Source: a virus
Length of the DNA: 44,081 bases
IMG/VR virus record: IMGVR_UViG_3300037961_003947
Location: 1-44,081 of that record
Reading direction: 5' to 3' (one strand)
Both the position numbers and the translations under genes were made by a program. Below, piece after piece: positions 37,145 through 44,081 of this stretch. Below the pieces are notes generated by a model, which searched no databases, was not told the DNA's origin, and saw nothing but the letters and a program-made list of their open reading frames with translations. The first letter of the stretch is position 1; the number at the start of each line of letters is the position of its first letter.

Positions 37145-39172
37145 TTAGAAGCAACTAGAATCGTTGAGTGAACCAGCATTTGAAATCGGTGGGATCTCAA
37201 TTGTCGCAGGAGTAACGGCGTAATCCGTTGGCGTCAAACTATTTAGAGGGATTGTTGGAGGTGGTGTTGTGCCAATTGGGGCAACTGTAATCGATGGAAC
37301 AGCAATATTAATAACTGTACCAGGAGTAGTTGCTGGAATAGTAGAATTGTTAGCAGGAATAAACATTACTGGGATTTGAATACCCGTAGAAAGCAATGTT
37401 GGTTCTAAGACATCACCAATTCCTGTACCAGTGTCGGTAATAGTAACAGAACCTGAAGGGAGAGGACCTCCTGCACCGATAACATTAACAGGACCAAAAC
37501 AGACTTGACCATTGCTATAATTTACTGTACCTGCTTGATCATTGGTGTAAATTTTACGAATACCAGTATTGTAATAGGTTCTAAGATTTCCATATCCATC
37601 ATCTTCAAATTGCTGATCAACACCAGGTCTATCAGCAGTTCTAAAGGTTCCAGAAGAAACTACTGGTTCTTTCTTACAAGTGCCATCACCATCATCTTGA
37701 CTAGGACCACTGTTGTATAACTCAGATCCTGTTGCAATACAATAAGTATTAGTTTGATTTGTATCTGGTTCAATATACTTCAAAAGACTTATTTGAAGCG
37801 ACGTATCTGTAACAGACTTGTTTGACAATCCAATTGCCTTCTCTAACTGAGATGCTCGGAATGTAGAGTTGAAATTATTAATTTGTGTTTGAATTGCCCA
37901 ATCATTTACAGCATTGTCAATATCCGATTTAATCTCAGATGCATTAGATCCCGCTCCAGTATCATAAAGAGCAAAAATCTTAACATTGATATAGATGTTA
38001 TCAGGATCTACAATAACTGGATCAATTGATGCCATGGCATAGGGTCTCAAATCAGCAGCAATTTGCTTTTTGGTAGCATCATTTAGATTTGATCCAGTCC
38101 TTGTTTTGATAACAATAAAAACTTTTCCATAGACAGGTGGATTTAATGCATCTCCACCATACGCAACTACTGATTGTGCATTGGGATAAATTTTTCTTGT
38201 AATAATTGCATAATCTTGAGAAGTTACTGCTCTATATTGTGCTGAATAATATCTTGGAGCATTATACTTGATAGATTCTACACTCTCTGCAGCAATACCC
38301 TGTTGAGATTTTTGTTTTACAGTTAATTTAACAGTTGACGATGAATAAGCTCTATCATTATTATCCGTAATCTTACCAATAAAACTAAACTTACTTACCT
38401 GATTACCATCTGTTCCAGATGTAACCAAATATTCAAGATCAATAACCTCCCCATCTTTTACTGCTCGCCCAACGCTATCGTCACCAAATCGAATCTCATA
38501 CCTCATATCTTCCGTCTCAGACAAGAAATATGAACGAGTTGTAGGTGTTACTGTAGCAACTGTTTCTGCACGACTATAGAGGTCAAATTGAGTAGAAGAC
38601 TCATTAGGTCTTACTTTTACAACCAATGTCGAAATGTCAGCATCTTCAGAAGGAATTTTGTAAGTTTGCTTTGCAAACGTATTAACAACATACGAAAATG
38701 TAACTAAAGCTCCTTCACGAATAGTTACATTATTAAATTCTCCAATACCAGTGGTTTGATCTACACTAACGGTAATATCATCCAATATATTCCAAATATA
38801 AGCGCCACCAGATGCTACAGATCCCTTCTTTAAGGTTAAAGAAGAGGGGTAAAATCCATCTACCTGCTCAGTAGTTACGGTAAGATTTACACAACCCTTA
38901 GATGCTGTAATGGATCTAGGGGTATAATTCAATAGTTTAGCAATATTGACTACATTATCTCTTACTGTTGCCGAAGGCAAAAATGCCTCATTCATTGCCA
39001 TGTTTGCATTGAATGAGGTGTAGTAACTATTGTACGCCAATAAGTCAATCAAGTATGACAGGGAAGACCCATCAAAATCATAATCACTAAACTCCGAACG
39101 AGTCCTTAGATATGACTTAATAGAAGATTTAATATCCTCAAAATCTAATGCTGTTAAGTTATTTGGTTGCAT
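37145..39172 (-). CDS. gp6: Baseplate wedge protein gp6
   Basis: This is the gp6/baseplate-J-like protein that forms the ring joining wedges around the hub. The N-terminus (LTALDFEDIKSSIKSYLR, then YDFDGSSLSYLIDLLAYNSYY and NMAMNEAFLPSATVRDNVV, all within residues 8-80) is the characteristic gp6 helical region, and beta-rich domains follow. Its 675 residues are close to T4 gp6 (about 660). Residues after about 560 form a proline/threonine/isoleucine-rich tail with PATTPGTV and IGTTPPPTIPLN and a terminal SSCF, probably flexible. The start overlaps the gp25 stop, and the giant gene begins 6 bases after this stop, preserving the T4 6-7 order. Confidence 0.93.
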   Translation of the reverse strand: MQPNNLTALDFEDIKSSIKSYLRTRSEFSDYDFDGSSLSYLIDLLAYNSYYTSFNANMAMNEAFLPSATVRDNVVNIAKLLNYTPRSITASKGCVNLTVTTEQVDGFYPSSLTLKKGSVASGGAYIWNILDDITVSVDQTTGIGEFNNVTIREGALVTFSYVVNTFAKQTYKIPSEDADISTLVVKVRPNESSTQFDLYSRAETVATVTPTTRSYFLSETEDMRYEIRFGDDSVGRAVKDGEVIDLEYLVTSGTDGNQVSKFSFIGKITDNNDRAYSSSTVKLTVKQKSQQGIAAESVESIKYNAPRYYSAQYRAVTSQDYAIITRKIYPNAQSVVAYGGDALNPPVYGKVFIVIKTRTGSNLNDATKKQIAADLRPYAMASIDPVIVDPDNIYINVKIFALYDTGAGSNASEIKSDIDNAVNDWAIQTQINNFNSTFRASQLEKAIGLSNKSVTDTSLQISLLKYIEPDTNQTNTYCIATGSELYNSGPSQDDGDGTCKKEPVVSSGTFRTADRPGVDQQFEDDGYGNLRTYYNTGIRKIYTNDQAGTVNYSNGQVCFGPVNVIGAGGPLPSGSVTITDTGTGIGDVLEPTLLSTGIQIPVMFIPANNSTIPATTPGTVINIAVPSITVAPIGTTPPPTIPLNSLTPTDYAVTPATIEIPPISNAGSLNDSSCF

Positions 39173-39591
39173 TACTCGGGTCTCTGTAAAACAAATTCTA
39201 TTGTTTCAACAATGGGTAAACCAACTACTTGATATTCAATGGATACATTTAACTTATTACTTTCTTCAATTGGAGTAACTTCTACATTTGTAAGACTTAC
39301 TCTCGGTTCATATTGATTGATAGTTTGTTTAATTTCATCAGTAAGTGTATCTACAGTAAAAGCATCTAATGGTTCAAACAAAAGATCTGTTACTGATGAT
39401 CCAACTAAAGGTTGAAACGGTTTTTCTCCAGGTGCAGTCAAAATTAAATTTTTTACTGCTTGCTTTATGGAGTTTTCATTACTTACGACAGAGAGATCGT
39501 CCGTAAATGGATTTTTAGCAAAATTAATCGCAAAGTCCTTAAAACTTTTCGATTTTTTAAAATTGTTACCTCCAATCGGTTTTAAAGACAT
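39172..39591 (-). CDS. gp25: Baseplate wedge protein gp25
   Basis: This is the sheath-initiator/wedge protein of contractile tails (GPW/gp25 family), which joins gp6 and gp53 in the inner baseplate and templates the first sheath ring. At 139 residues it is close to T4 gp25 (132). Visible family hallmarks are TAPGEKPFQPLVGSSVTDLLF (about 52-72) and the conserved EPR motif in NQYEPRVSL (EPR at 95-97), followed by strands typical of the fold. A late promoter motif lies upstream, and an AG-rich sequence touches the ATG. The stop overlaps the gp6 start as TAATG, so gp25 and gp6 are probably translated together. Assignment is secure. Confidence 0.95.
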   Translation of the reverse strand: MSLKPIGGNNFKKSKSFKDFAINFAKNPFTDDLSVVSNENSIKQAVKNLILTAPGEKPFQPLVGSSVTDLLFEPLDAFTVDTLTDEIKQTINQYEPRVSLTNVEVTPIEESNKLNVSIEYQVVGLPIVETIEFVLQRPE

Positions 39592-39617
39592 CTCCCTGAC
39601 ATTACTTCACACAAATA

Positions 39618-39625
39618 TATTTATC
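39618..39625 (-). promoter_or_regulatory. T4-type late promoter motif upstream of gp25
   Basis: The minus strand reads GATAAATA, one base from the T4 late consensus TATAAATA, and ends 26 bases before the gp25 ATG. It overlaps the stop codon of the 48-aa gene. In T4 such motifs are read by host polymerase with gp55 and gp33; use of that machinery here is inference from family. Confidence 0.55.
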
Positions 39626-39767
39626 GCCCTTGTCCACGATAACGCTTTTTAGCATTATTTCGACTAGTTGATGAATATTTTGTGTGTTGTCCAGACCCCT
39701 GACGAGTTTTCTTGGGAGTCGATTCAATCATATTGCCGCCAGTAAGCGACTTTTTCATTTTTGCCAT
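39621..39767 (-). CDS. Small highly basic protein (48 aa)
   Basis: This short ORF fills the gap between the PAAR-like gene and gp25. It begins with ATG 2 bases after the PAAR-like stop and runs 48 codons to TAA. The product starts MAKMKKSLTGGNMIES and ends KKRYRGQGR. It has about a dozen Lys/Arg and one or two acidic residues, is Ser/Gly/Asn-rich, and has no hydrophobic core, so it is probably disordered and could bind nucleic acid or an acidic protein surface. Tight packing on both sides supports it as a real gene. The last codons overlap the late promoter-like motif serving gp25. Function unknown. Confidence 0.6.
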   Translation of the reverse strand: MAKMKKSLTGGNMIESTPKKTRQGSGQHTKYSSTSRNNAKKRYRGQGR

Positions 39768-39769
39768 AA

Positions 39770-40330
39770 TTAACCTTTAATAGTTCCGATAAAAACGTCT
39801 TTACTAGATCCTGCCACTGTAGAAGTGCATGGGAATTCTAAACTCAAATCTCCAAAAGGATCTCCAAATCGACCAGCACGCTTCCCTAAAATAAAGACTG
39901 TCTTACATGTAGCAAACAGTTTACGAGGATGTCCTGTAGGCGCTTCACGCCCTGCTACAGCACCCTTGGTCAACCACCAAGCATTGTTGGGTATTGAACC
40001 TGGGGGACACCCTTTGGGGATACCAGTATAATTTACTGCGTGCATGGTCAGAGTGGGATGTGGAATTAATAGATCTTGATCCAAAATAGGAGACAATTGA
40101 TTAATTCTAACAGTCCGCACAGTTTCCACCGTTGGTGTTTGGGGTGTTGGTAACCAAGATGTGGTTCCATTCATTAAGGTAACAGTTTTGGGTTTAGTCT
40201 TAACATCTGTATTTGCTGGGATTGTGCATTTCGGCATAATCGAACCACCCAATCCTGGATGGTGTGTTGAACCAGATCCAGTTCCATGCCCACTACAGGA
40301 ACCCATGAATAATGCTGCTGCGAATGACAT
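39770..40330 (-). CDS. PAAR-like spike-tip protein candidate (186 aa)
   Basis: The C-terminal third reads like a PAAR repeat: AGRFGDPFGD (about 150-160) followed by CTSTVAGSSKDVFIG near the end, matching the family pattern of a glycine/aspartate turn and a 'GS-x-x-VFI-x-G' strand. Histidines and cysteines spread through the chain (HGTGSGSTHH, CTIP, CPPG, CKTVF) could supply the metal site of a PAAR tip. PAAR proteins cap the central spike of contractile injection systems; T4 gp5.4 does this. Its place just upstream of gp25/gp6 mirrors T4 gene 5.4 upstream of gene 6. The N-terminal ~50 residues are Gly/Ser/His-rich and unassigned. Family assignment is by pattern only and a different beta-helical structural protein is possible. 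Confidence 0.5.
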   Translation of the reverse strand: MSFAAALFMGSCSGHGTGSGSTHHPGLGGSIMPKCTIPANTDVKTKPKTVTLMNGTTSWLPTPQTPTVETVRTVRINQLSPILDQDLLIPHPTLTMHAVNYTGIPKGCPPGSIPNNAWWLTKGAVAGREAPTGHPRKLFATCKTVFILGKRAGRFGDPFGDLSLEFPCTSTVAGSSKDVFIGTIKG

Positions 40331-40334
40331 AAGT

Positions 40335-43292
40335 TTAATCTGCGAAAGGATTTCCGAATGCCTGTGCTGCTAAACCAACGGTTCTGGCACTTTTACTAAA
40401 ATCGTGCCAGATAGTAATTATACCACTTGCTTCCCATGGTTGGCAACCAGGACCTTGTATTACTTGTCCCATTGTATACACATTTGTTGTTCGGGTGGTA
40501 TTTCCATCATCACCTGTAACCTCACCAGTATCAGTGTCTTGTGTGACTGTTGGTTGATTACAAACAAAATGTGATGTACCAATATCAACAGGTGTACAAC
40601 TTAATGTAACTGAAATAGTCTCCTTTTGTTTAGAATCGGGACGATATTGGCGCATAACGTATTTAGTGAATTCTGTCGCCTCTGGTAAATTACTAAAACT
40701 ACCAATATTGGTTTCTACTTTTGTTGCGGGGAAAGTAGTTGTTTCAGGATACTCTTCTTGAGTAATGGCATCAATATGATCCAAAACAGTATTTTGTGCC
40801 CTTTCTTTATCATCTATGATTACCTGTTTGAAATCTGCAGGGAGGTCAGATCTCTCTAAGTAAGTCACATCATATTCTGGAACCATAGTCTCTTTCAGTG
40901 GATCTGTTTGATCTTTAGTATAAACGCGCTGACTACGTGTATAAATCACATCTTCTTCGGGATCCGTCTTAATATCCATAGGCGGATTCGATGATACCGC
41001 AGTCATATCTTCATTTACGGCATTATAAACATCTTCAATTTGTTGCAAATCCTCAGCAGATGCTTTAAATTCGCCCTCAGGAAGAGCTTTTAGAATATCT
41101 TGAAATTCATCAATAGTTTCACCTCGATATCCCTCATTTTTAGTAACATCTTCTATTCTCTCAATGAGATTGTTAATTACTAAATTAGGTCTATTTACCG
41201 CATCATATCCCTTTCCAGGTTTAATAATTTCTACAGAAGATAATGTCCCTCCTGTAAAATCCCCTTTAATAATTGCTTGTTCATTATTACCACCTGCATC
41301 ATCTGAAATTGGTTCAATATCAACACCTTGATCCTTTGTAACTACTTCAAACTTGAGTGATTCCGTAGTGAGTTCGATTAAAAACTCTGGATTACCATCA
41401 TCTGTGCTTGTATTTCGCAATCCCGTACCACTATCACTAGGACATGTGATATCCATGTCTGGTGGTCCGTCTAATTTATCCAAATTAGATCCACCATGAG
41501 TAACTTCAAGAACTTGAATCCGTGCCGATCCGCCAGAAATTGTGACTATATCACCAATTGTATATCCAGTTCCAGGATTATTTACTGTTATAGAGTAAAT
41601 TTCATTATCAATTACCGACTGTACATCATTTCCATCAACATCGATCAATCCCTGTATATTAGTTGCATTAAAATCAACCGTTAATCCGCTTCCTGTACCA
41701 CCACTAGTTGCAACATTTGTACCAGGATCATACCCAGACAACTCATCATTTACATTTAAGTCCGTTAAACTCTGATTTGAGAAACTATAAACGCCAGAAT
41801 CAATGTTTACGTCAGTAATTCCGCCTTTTTCGTCCAGAGAAATGAACGCAAGAGGAGCTGAAACACTATTAAAGATGTCTGGAGCTTCTTTATTGACATC
41901 TCCCGTGACATATTGGAGCGATTTATCCAAAAATTCGTACATTCCTACTAAAATTGCACGATCTGGGATGCCATATCCCGCTACAGCAGTGATAACATGG
42001 TTTCTACTAGAGGTATATTGCGTATCTTTGGTAAAATTACTACCATTTCCGTCAAGATACGCTACATGATACGGAAATTCACCAATTTCAGTGTGAAAAG
42101 TGCGGTTAATCCTGTGTCCATTAAGAGTATCACCCACTCTCATGATGTCTTGAGGGTCACCACCAGCGAGAACTGACACAGGACCCACCGCAGAAACCTT
42201 CAAATTGATTGTAAAAGTAACTAAAGAGTTGTCTGCTAGACGAAGTTGCGTGGATAACGGGAATACTTGACCCACTGAGAACCCTGTTCCATTACTTAAA
42301 ACCTCCGTCAAGGTCCATCTAGTGCCATTATAGACAGTTGTTGCACCAGAATCGTCATATATTGCTTCAATTCTGAATTTGACTCTTAAATCAATCGCAT
42401 TTACACCGTCATTGATATCAAAAATTTCAAAATCAGTAAATCCTGCATCACCATCATTGACATTAGACCAAGGATTTTGAGCAGATGTATAAGCAATACC
42501 TGATTCTGCAGCTGCATCCCATGCATCAGCATAGGTTGCACCATCAAAACTAACTTCAAAGTCTATAGCACCATTAGGTAGTTGACTTGAAAATTGATCA
42601 TAACTAAATGCAACTTTAAATGACTCAGTATCAACCGCAAATAATGTTGGATGTGGACAATCTTTATCACCTGTTAGATCTTCATTTGCACTATATGTTA
42701 ATATAGTTTTAGCAGGACTACAAGTAAAGTTTGTACAGGGGATACATCTTACCCCGTCTTCGGTCGTTGAAGATGAAGTACCAGGACTATAACCAGGTTC
42801 TCCAGGTGTGCCTGTACCAGGTGTACCGACAGTAGTGGTTCCTCGGCGGGTTTCTAACCAATATGCTGCTTTTCCAATATGCCCTGCTTCATCAGACGTA
42901 TCATACAGATAAGAAAACCAAGTATCCGAATACTGAAAGTCAAACGATAACTCATTAGGAACATAGTCTAATGCTATGATACTTTCAGTAAAGTTATCTC
43001 TAGAAAAGGTAAGTGTACAAGGATCAGTTTTTGTTACCATCCCACAAATAGCAGGCGGCGCTCCTAACGAAGGGTCATATTGAGTTAGAACAGAATCATA
43101 CATGACAGCATCAGAATCCCTGTCAGGAAGATTGTACCTACCATCAGTCCTAATGACAGACTGTGGATACTCCTCGTATTCAAACGTTACTGCGCCCTGC
43201 TCGCCCACCACGGGAACATTAGGGTAACAACTATTCGGATCGCAATCTGGATCTGAACCATCTAATATTTCAGGATCGTACTTACACCCCAT
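40335..43292 (-). CDS. Probable virion structural (baseplate/fibre) protein, 985 aa
   Basis: This large acidic protein lacks a signal peptide and membrane segments. The N-terminus is cysteine-rich (CKYDP then CDPNSC, residues 3-21), and a CIPCTNFTC motif lies near residues 182-192. The middle (about 200-480) looks beta-rich. Two GSGY-type repeats, GTGYTIGDIVTISGG near 570 and GKGYDAVNRPNLVINN near 690, are the module found in the neighbouring baseplate genes. A helical acidic stretch follows (about 700-850), then a C-terminal domain with cysteines and a tryptophan-rich end. It lies just upstream of the PAAR-like, gp25 and gp6 genes, and the PAAR-like start is 5 bases beyond its stop, so a baseplate role fits. 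I could not assign it to a T4 gene product. A GGGAG ribosome-binding site precedes the ATG. Confidence 0.7.
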   Translation of the reverse strand: MGCKYDPEILDGSDPDCDPNSCYPNVPVVGEQGAVTFEYEEYPQSVIRTDGRYNLPDRDSDAVMYDSVLTQYDPSLGAPPAICGMVTKTDPCTLTFSRDNFTESIIALDYVPNELSFDFQYSDTWFSYLYDTSDEAGHIGKAAYWLETRRGTTTVGTPGTGTPGEPGYSPGTSSSTTEDGVRCIPCTNFTCSPAKTILTYSANEDLTGDKDCPHPTLFAVDTESFKVAFSYDQFSSQLPNGAIDFEVSFDGATYADAWDAAAESGIAYTSAQNPWSNVNDGDAGFTDFEIFDINDGVNAIDLRVKFRIEAIYDDSGATTVYNGTRWTLTEVLSNGTGFSVGQVFPLSTQLRLADNSLVTFTINLKVSAVGPVSVLAGGDPQDIMRVGDTLNGHRINRTFHTEIGEFPYHVAYLDGNGSNFTKDTQYTSSRNHVITAVAGYGIPDRAILVGMYEFLDKSLQYVTGDVNKEAPDIFNSVSAPLAFISLDEKGGITDVNIDSGVYSFSNQSLTDLNVNDELSGYDPGTNVATSGGTGSGLTVDFNATNIQGLIDVDGNDVQSVIDNEIYSITVNNPGTGYTIGDIVTISGGSARIQVLEVTHGGSNLDKLDGPPDMDITCPSDSGTGLRNTSTDDGNPEFLIELTTESLKFEVVTKDQGVDIEPISDDAGGNNEQAIIKGDFTGGTLSSVEIIKPGKGYDAVNRPNLVINNLIERIEDVTKNEGYRGETIDEFQDILKALPEGEFKASAEDLQQIEDVYNAVNEDMTAVSSNPPMDIKTDPEEDVIYTRSQRVYTKDQTDPLKETMVPEYDVTYLERSDLPADFKQVIIDDKERAQNTVLDHIDAITQEEYPETTTFPATKVETNIGSFSNLPEATEFTKYVMRQYRPDSKQKETISVTLSCTPVDIGTSHFVCNQPTVTQDTDTGEVTGDDGNTTRTTNVYTMGQVIQGPGCQPWEASGIITIWHDFSKSARTVGLAAQAFGNPFAD

Positions 43293-43518
43293 TTTCTAAC
43301 TCCCTGATCCTCCTATAGATTTCATCAAAATTCTCTTTCAAGTTCAGATAGTCCTCATATCCCTCTGGTTTGTAAAAAGTCTTTGCTGGCGTGGGTAACT
43401 CGGAAACATACTTTTCCACCTCTTGTAGGCGCTTCCCGAGTGCTAAGAGACACTCATTGATGTTCTTTAGAGATTCGCAAATTTGTTCTGCACTTACCTC
43501 AACTAATTCTTCACTCAT
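43282..43518 (-). CDS. Small coiled-coil protein (78 aa), unknown function
   Basis: This is an acidic, mostly helical protein of 78 residues. Residues about 10-40 (ICESLKNINECLLALGKRLQ) and about 58-76 (LKENFDEIYRRIRELE) show heptad-like spacing of hydrophobics, separated by a proline/aromatic linker around TPAKTFYKPEGY. I do not recognise a family. The ATG overlaps the end of the AbrB-like gene, and its own end overlaps the start of the 985-aa structural gene by 11 bases, so it is translationally coupled to that gene. A minor virion component or an assembly chaperone for its neighbour are both possible; the sequence decides neither. Confidence 0.6.
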   Translation of the reverse strand: MSEELVEVSAEQICESLKNINECLLALGKRLQEVEKYVSELPTPAKTFYKPEGYEDYLNLKENFDEIYRRIRELENGV

Positions 43519-43675
43519 CCTCTGCTTTCCTTAATGTAAATGTACTATCTTCAATATCATAATCGAGTTCTGTCCCAATATCCCATCCCAGTTCTTCACA
43601 TACCTCGTAAGGAATCGTGAGGATTAAATCACCGAAATCATCTTCTTCCAGTCTGGTTGTGAATCTATGGGACAT
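43511..43675 (-). CDS. AbrB/MazE-like small DNA-binding-fold protein (54 aa)
   Basis: The protein has the pattern of a swapped-hairpin AbrB/SpoVT/MazE domain: a short N-terminal strand, then LILTIPYEVCEELGWDIGTE (about residues 17-36), then acidic strands ending in FTLRKAEDE. Such domains dimerise and often bind operator DNA, either as antitoxins or as transition-state regulators. No toxin partner is adjacent, so a regulatory or architectural role is inferred. I start at the ATG at 43675, 4 bases after the upstream stop. The longer alternative begins with TTG at 43735 and would overlap the upstream gene by 56 bases with residues unlike the domain. The stop overlaps the next start by 8 bases, suggesting coupled translation. 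Confidence 0.6.
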   Translation of the reverse strand: MSHRFTTRLEEDDFGDLILTIPYEVCEELGWDIGTELDYDIEDSTFTLRKAEDE

Positions 43676-43679
43676 ATCT

Positions 43680-43898
43680 CTATAGGCGGTTTCTAACTTG
43701 GGGGTTGTCTGTGGGATTATCGTTCTTCCACTCAACCCATAGTGTATATAGATCTTCTAATACTTGAGAGGCATACGATGATGCGTAATAGTCTGCACAC
43801 GCATACATCCGAGGGTCTAGAAACGACTCTTTGAATATTAATTGCTCCAATGCCCATACACGTGTGTCCTGTCTCTCTATGCGGGTCTTGGAGTCCAT
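43680..43898 (-). CDS. Small conserved-looking protein of unknown function (72 aa)
   Basis: This 72-residue soluble protein is rich in acidic, aromatic and tyrosine residues and looks mostly helical. It has no signal peptide or membrane segment, and I do not recognise its family. The start is an ATG with a clear Shine-Dalgarno sequence (TGAGGT) 7 bases upstream, the best ribosome-binding site in the window. It is the first gene of the minus-strand run seen here, and the AbrB-like gene follows 4 bases after its stop. Being small and next to a regulator-like gene, it may be a non-virion accessory gene, but that is inference only. Confidence 0.6.
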   Translation of the reverse strand: MDSKTRIERQDTRVWALEQLIFKESFLDPRMYACADYYASSYASQVLEDLYTLWVEWKNDNPTDNPQVRNRL

Positions 43899-43902
43899 TT
43901 TT

Positions 43903-44079
43903 TTACCTCAGAAAATTTTTTGAAACCTGTGGAAAACTTTTACGAAATAATATATCGATCGCTCTGGGGAACCTTTGTAGGTTAGGGTAGTGGCCGTTTT
44001 TTATATTTAAGGGGGCCAATTTTACTGCCCCGATAACATTTAACAACTGTCCGCTAAGTGTTACATAGTGCCTCCGATT
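43903..44079 (-). other. Open frame to right edge (possible 3' end of an upstream gene)
   Basis: A minus-strand frame is open from the right edge for 58 codons and ends at TAA (43903-43905), inside the ribosome-binding region of the next gene. No start is visible within the window. The predicted residues (for example GAVKLAPLNIKNGHYP) match no family I recognise, and the codons (AGG, CTA, CCC, ATA) look less typical than those of the structural genes. It may be the tail of an upstream gene or chance openness in a 180-base leader. The same stretch holds an imperfect GGGGC/GCCCC inverted repeat near 44010-44030 without a T-run. I see nothing else firm here. Confidence 0.25.
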
Positions 44080-44081
44080 AC

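Noticed and set aside
40285-40330. Lipoprotein-like signal (ALFMGSC) at the start of the PAAR-like protein
   Set aside because: There is no positively charged n-region and too short a hydrophobic stretch, and a cytoplasmically assembled tail protein does not need export.
43930-43945. DnaA-box-like TTTTCCACA on the minus strand
   Set aside because: Single copy with a mismatch to the consensus and no cluster or skew evidence of an origin.
44005-44035. GGGGC/GCCCC hairpin as terminator, and TTGTTA/TAAAAT as a sigma70 promoter
   Set aside because: The hairpin has a 5-bp stem, long loop and no T-run; the promoter match is weak and expected by chance in AT-rich DNA.

Overview
The window is a block of virion structural genes from a T4-like marine myovirus. 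It most resembles the cyanomyoviruses of Synechococcus and Prochlorococcus, although related T4-like marine phages such as pelagimyoviruses cannot be excluded. Every supported gene is on the minus strand, so the operon reads from right to left. The genes are tightly packed, several share a TAATG stop/start overlap, and the DNA is AT-rich. No tRNA, integrase, transposase, CRISPR array or host metabolic gene was seen.

Reading in the direction of transcription: 43.9-43.3 kb carries three small genes (unknown, AbrB/MazE-like, coiled coil). At 43.3-40.3 kb is a 985-aa probable structural protein. At 40.3-39.6 kb are a PAAR-like spike-tip candidate and a 48-aa basic peptide. At 39.6-37.1 kb are the baseplate wedge genes gp25 and gp6. 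At 37.1-18.4 kb is one giant gene of 6255 codons. At 18.3-13.0 kb are two accessory baseplate or fibre proteins (406 and 1375 aa) carrying cupredoxin and YHYH domains. At 13.0-11.4 kb is wedge gene gp8, and at 11.4-3.3 kb a 2701-aa DUF4815 protein. At 3.3-2.85 kb are two small coiled-coil genes followed by an intrinsic terminator. From 2775 to the left edge is a tail fibre gene with an Mtd-like N-terminus, cut by the window end. The order PAAR / 6 / giant / 8 follows T4 genes 5.4-6-7-8.

T4-type late promoters (NATAAATA) precede gp25, the 406-aa gene, gp8 and the tail fibre. This divides the block into gp25-gp6-giant, 406-1375, gp8-DUF4815-two small genes, and fibre units.

The main result is that the giant protein appears to be the gp7 wedge protein. 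Three separated stretches match what I recall of the C-terminal half of T4 gp7, but they are pushed apart by thousands of residues of inserted repeats, a YHYH domain, a propeller-like region, two LamG-like domains, helical repeats and a carbohydrate-binding-like domain. The second result is that the two neighbouring proteins carry cupredoxin domains with a complete type 1 copper ligand set in amicyanin spacing (CxxHxxM). A common GSGY repeat, and one nearly identical 54-nt segment, are shared between different genes, pointing to module exchange within this block.
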